A stretch of DNA of 6,944 nucleotides from Candidatus Gastranaerophilales bacterium (GTDB lineage Bacteria > Cyanobacteriota > Vampirovibrionia > Gastranaerophilales > Gastranaerophilaceae): positions 1-6,944 of the forward strand of contig JAJQHF010000250.1 in NCBI GenBank assembly GCA_021199975.1, written 5' to 3'. How positions within the stretch are numbered: the first letter of the stretch is position 1; each line of letters opens with the position of its first letter. Below the pieces are notes generated by a model that searched no databases, had not been told where the DNA came from, and saw only the letters and a program-made list of their open reading frames with translations. Position numbers and translations under genes: made by a program. This document shows, piece by piece, positions 6,866 through 6,944 of the stretch.

Positions 6866-6871
6866 CTTTTT

Positions 6872-6885
6872 CAAGTTATCACTTG
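6872..6885. repeat. Short inverted repeat
   Basis: CAAGT (6872-6876) and ACTTG (6881-6885) flank TATC. It lies between the GC-rich island and the -10-like box, so it could be an operator for the next gene or the edge of the repeat element. A five-base arm is short enough to occur by chance. Confidence 0.25.
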
Positions 6886-6888
6886 TTA

Positions 6889-6894
6889 TATAAT
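6889..6894 (+). promoter_or_regulatory. -10-like box for the next gene
   Basis: A perfect TATAAT stands about 40 bases before the ribosome binding site at 6935-6940. The matching -35 region is poor (TTTTCA-like at 6869-6873 with short spacing), so the promoter is tentative. Confidence 0.35.
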
Positions 6895-6934
6895 AATTTG
6901 TTTAGTATTATTGAATTGATAAACATTAGTTTCT

Positions 6935-6940
6935 AAGGAG
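6935..6940 (+). promoter_or_regulatory. Ribosome binding site of a gene starting beyond the window
   Basis: AAGGAG is a near-perfect Shine-Dalgarno sequence, and the window ends four bases later. A rightward gene should start within a few bases of the edge. The 120-base gap and the -10-like box suggest a separate transcription unit, though read-through from the carbamoyltransferase is possible. Confidence 0.55.
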
Positions 6941-6944
6941 TTAG

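Overview
This 6.9 kb window comes from an AT-rich bacterial chromosome. It holds seven protein genes and no rRNA, tRNA, CRISPR array or recognisable insertion sequence. Codon use leans on AAA, AAT, ATA, AGA and TTA throughout the genes, so none of them stands out as foreign. The lineage cannot be fixed from these genes. A low-GC, uncultured gut-type lineage (for example non-photosynthetic Cyanobacteriota such as Gastranaerophilales) would fit, but this is a weak inference.

Left part (1-2518). A membrane protein with a DUF3137 domain, probably cut at its 5' end by the window edge, reads rightwards. It converges, with only 4 bases between the stop codons, on a leftward pair: ndk (nucleoside diphosphate kinase) followed by tgt (tRNA-guanine transglycosylase). 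The ndk and tgt reading frames overlap by 11 bases, so they are probably co-transcribed and translationally coupled.

Middle (2519-2643). A 125-base intergenic stretch separates the divergent ndk-tgt and TPR transcription units. It carries a good promoter candidate for each direction.

Right part (2644-6811). Four rightward genes are separated by only 1, 10 and 8 bases: a cytoplasmic protein made of about 17 TPR repeats, a 51-residue single-span membrane protein (DUF5989/SxtK-like, easily missed by gene callers), a three-span membrane protein (SxtJ-like), and a 610-residue carbamoyltransferase of the NodU/CmcH/TobZ/SxtI family. The last three are the sxtK-sxtJ-sxtI association known from saxitoxin clusters and also found in many bacteria that make no saxitoxin. 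The likely reading is a membrane-tethered O-carbamoyltransferase acting on an unknown hydroxylated acceptor. No other saxitoxin gene is present, so toxin synthesis is not implied. The large TPR protein at the head of the operon is the least expected member and may be a scaffold.

End (6812-6944). The tail has a short GC-rich island, unlike everything around it, that may be a dispersed repeat. It is followed by a -10-like box and a strong ribosome binding site for a gene that starts just beyond the window.
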